Assembly (NCBI RefSeq): GCF_001458315.1
Contig: NZ_CYRX01000026.1
Location: 102,131 to 166,130 of the forward strand
Direction: 5' to 3'
DNA length: 64,000 nucleotides
From: Thalassobacter stenotrophicus
GTDB taxonomy: Bacteria; Pseudomonadota; Alphaproteobacteria; Rhodobacterales; Rhodobacteraceae
Positions 62,789-64,000 of this stretch are shown here, piece after piece; positions within the stretch are counted from its first letter, which is position 1, and each line of letters starts with the position of its first letter. A model generated the notes under the pieces. That model was not told the DNA's origin. It made no database searches and saw only the letters and a program-made list of their open reading frames with translations. A program made the position numbers and the translations under genes.

Positions 62789-63942
62789 TTTTCAATCTTG
62801 GAATGTTTCACGCTTGTGGAGGTATTTTGGGTTTGGGTGGTCATAACGCGCGCCAGATCTGCTATGGTTAACACACCCAAAAGGTCGTGATCTTTGACCA
62901 CCATAAATTTGCGTCGCCCGGTTTGGGTAATGATGTCCGTAACCTGTGAGATGGCTAAATCGGGCTCGAGCATGACGGCTGGATCGAGCCCGACGAAAAC
63001 GTCACCGACGCGCGTATTCGCCCAGTTTTCACGGTCAATGTTCGCAATGACAGACATGTCTATGTAACCTAATAACACCCCTGTTTCAGTTACAGGAACA
63101 AAGCTTTTGCGCGCGCCTAAAACGATATCATGGATCACGTCGGACAACATGGCATCGGGGCTTACAGTGGTCGGATTGTGGGTCATGAATGAGCGAACCG
63201 TCCGGCCATCTGATGCATATTTAAGTAGGTGTTGAGCCAAACTTGCGCGTGCTGCGAGCAGCACAAAAGTGCCAATCAGGATGGTCCATAGCCCGGAGAT
63301 AACCGCCCCGCGAAACAGTGCCATAACGCCAAGCCACATGAGCACGTAGGCTAAGATCGTGCCGGATTGCGTGGCCATGCGTGTGGCTTTGAGTGCATCA
63401 TCGGTTTGGTGCCAAATCACCGCGCGCAAGACGCGTCCGCCATCGAGAGGGAAGGCGGGCAAAAGGTTAAACAGCGCCAGTACAAGGTTAACGGCGCCGA
63501 GGTATGACAGGACCGCTATAACCGCTTCGGACGCGTTGGTGCCTACCGCAAATGCCCCAATTATCCAAAATCCAAACGCAAGGCAAAATGACATCGCTGG
63601 CCCTGCCACCGCTATCCAAAACTCGGCGCGGGCTGAGCGCGGCTCTTGGGTCATTTCGGCTACACCGCCGAATAGAAAGAGCGTGATGCTTTTGATTTCT
63701 ATCCCTAAGTGACGAGCGATTACGGAGTGAGCCAACTCATGCAGCAACAAAGAGGCAAAGAGCCCAAGCATTGTGCAGATCGCCATCGTCAAATGCACAG
63801 CAGGCGGCGCGTTAGGCAGTATTTGGGGGAAGTATTGATGCGAAAGGCTCCAAGTGATGAGAGCAGCAATCAGCACCCAGCCGGGAGCAATCTTGATGTC
63901 AAAATTGTTAATCGAGAATAGCTTTACCGCATTTGCAAACAT
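62785..63942 (-). CDS. Site-2-type M50 metalloprotease with CBS domains
   Basis: 385 residues. Membrane protease half: zinc motif LLLHELAHSVIARHLG near residue 67 and the second site LLPAFPLDGGRVLRAVIWHQ near 160, within six or so helices. C-terminal CBS pair: SFMTHNPTTVSPDAMLSDVI and LLGVLTIADLARVM. Such proteins may cleave in-membrane regulators, gated by nucleotides. Coupled to the hybrid kinase by ATGA overlap. A probable insertion-sequence end begins 4 bp upstream of the ATG, so its native promoter and ribosome site may have been displaced. Confidence 0.92.
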   Translation of the reverse strand: MFANAVKLFSINNFDIKIAPGWVLIAALITWSLSHQYFPQILPNAPPAVHLTMAICTMLGLFASLLLHELAHSVIARHLGIEIKSITLFLFGGVAEMTQEPRSARAEFWIAVAGPAMSFCLAFGFWIIGAFAVGTNASEAVIAVLSYLGAVNLVLALFNLLPAFPLDGGRVLRAVIWHQTDDALKATRMATQSGTILAYVLMWLGVMALFRGAVISGLWTILIGTFVLLAARASLAQHLLKYASDGRTVRSFMTHNPTTVSPDAMLSDVIHDIVLGARKSFVPVTETGVLLGYIDMSVIANIDRENWANTRVGDVFVGLDPAVMLEPDLAISQVTDIITQTGRRKFMVVKDHDLLGVLTIADLARVMTTQTQNTSTSVKHSKIEK

Positions 63943-63946
63943 GATC

Positions 63947-64000
63947 GGCTTTGTTGCACAAATCCCATCATGAGGGGATTCACTACGTGAAGCCAGCGTG
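63947..64000. mobile_element. Probable insertion-sequence end, cut by window
   Basis: GGCTTTGTTGCACAAATCCC resembles the terminal inverted repeat of several IS families, with the first bases of the element following. The rest is outside the window, so family and completeness cannot be decided. Confidence 0.6.

Overview
The window reads as an alphaproteobacterial chromosome of the Rhodobacterales/Roseobacter type. This rests on the SOS box of the form GTTC-N7-GTTC, an imuA-imuB-dnaE2 mutasome, the gltD-then-gltB order, a TAXI-type TRAP transporter, a zur-znuCB/znuA locus, and a FixK-like regulator with FNR-type boxes. Species is not determinable from the sequence alone.

Layout. 1-2.1 kb: 3' part of an autotransporter. 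2.1-10.15 kb: imuA-imuB-dnaE2 under an SOS box, flanked by integrase debris. 10.15-29.8 kb: a genomic island ending at an intact tRNA-Leu(CAG). The tRNA 3' end is duplicated at 10136-10153, and 1,423 bp (integrase plus attachment region) is repeated in direct orientation at 8731-10153 and 28365-29787, exactly 19,634 bp apart. Inside lie a cyanate uptake and hydrolysis operon with a divergent AAA+ regulator, a second tyrosine integrase with small unknown genes and repeat arrays, and a module that joins a TAXI TRAP transporter to a PLP desulfhydrase-like enzyme, a FAD amino-acid oxidoreductase and an Asp/Glu-type racemase.

30-43.3 kb is conventional core: an NDUFA9-like NAD(P)-binding protein, uppP, gltD, gltB, mtgA, a GST, queG, an SDR protein, an L,D-transpeptidase, a CAP-domain lipoprotein and a 58-residue secreted or membrane peptide. 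43.3-47.5 kb is decayed accessory DNA: an orphan pair that includes a DUF4255/Pvc16-type contractile-injection protein, and two 5'-truncated plasmid genes (rep and parB) that meet head to head at one breakpoint.

47.5-53.9 kb handles metals. An arsR-arsC fusion, an ArsJ-associated GAPDH and arsJ form an arsenate detoxification operon; znuA and zur-znuCB form zinc uptake. 53.9-60.3 kb looks like a small oxygen/redox regulon: two perfect and one imperfect FNR-type boxes sit in front of two universal stress proteins, a CbpM-like protein, a bactofilin-like membrane protein with a DUF2267 gene, and a proline-rich peptide, beside a FixK-like regulator. 60.4-64 kb holds an OmpR-type response regulator, a hybrid histidine kinase with a FixL-like PAS domain, and an M50 protease with CBS domains whose start codon lies 4 bp from a probable insertion-sequence end at the window edge.
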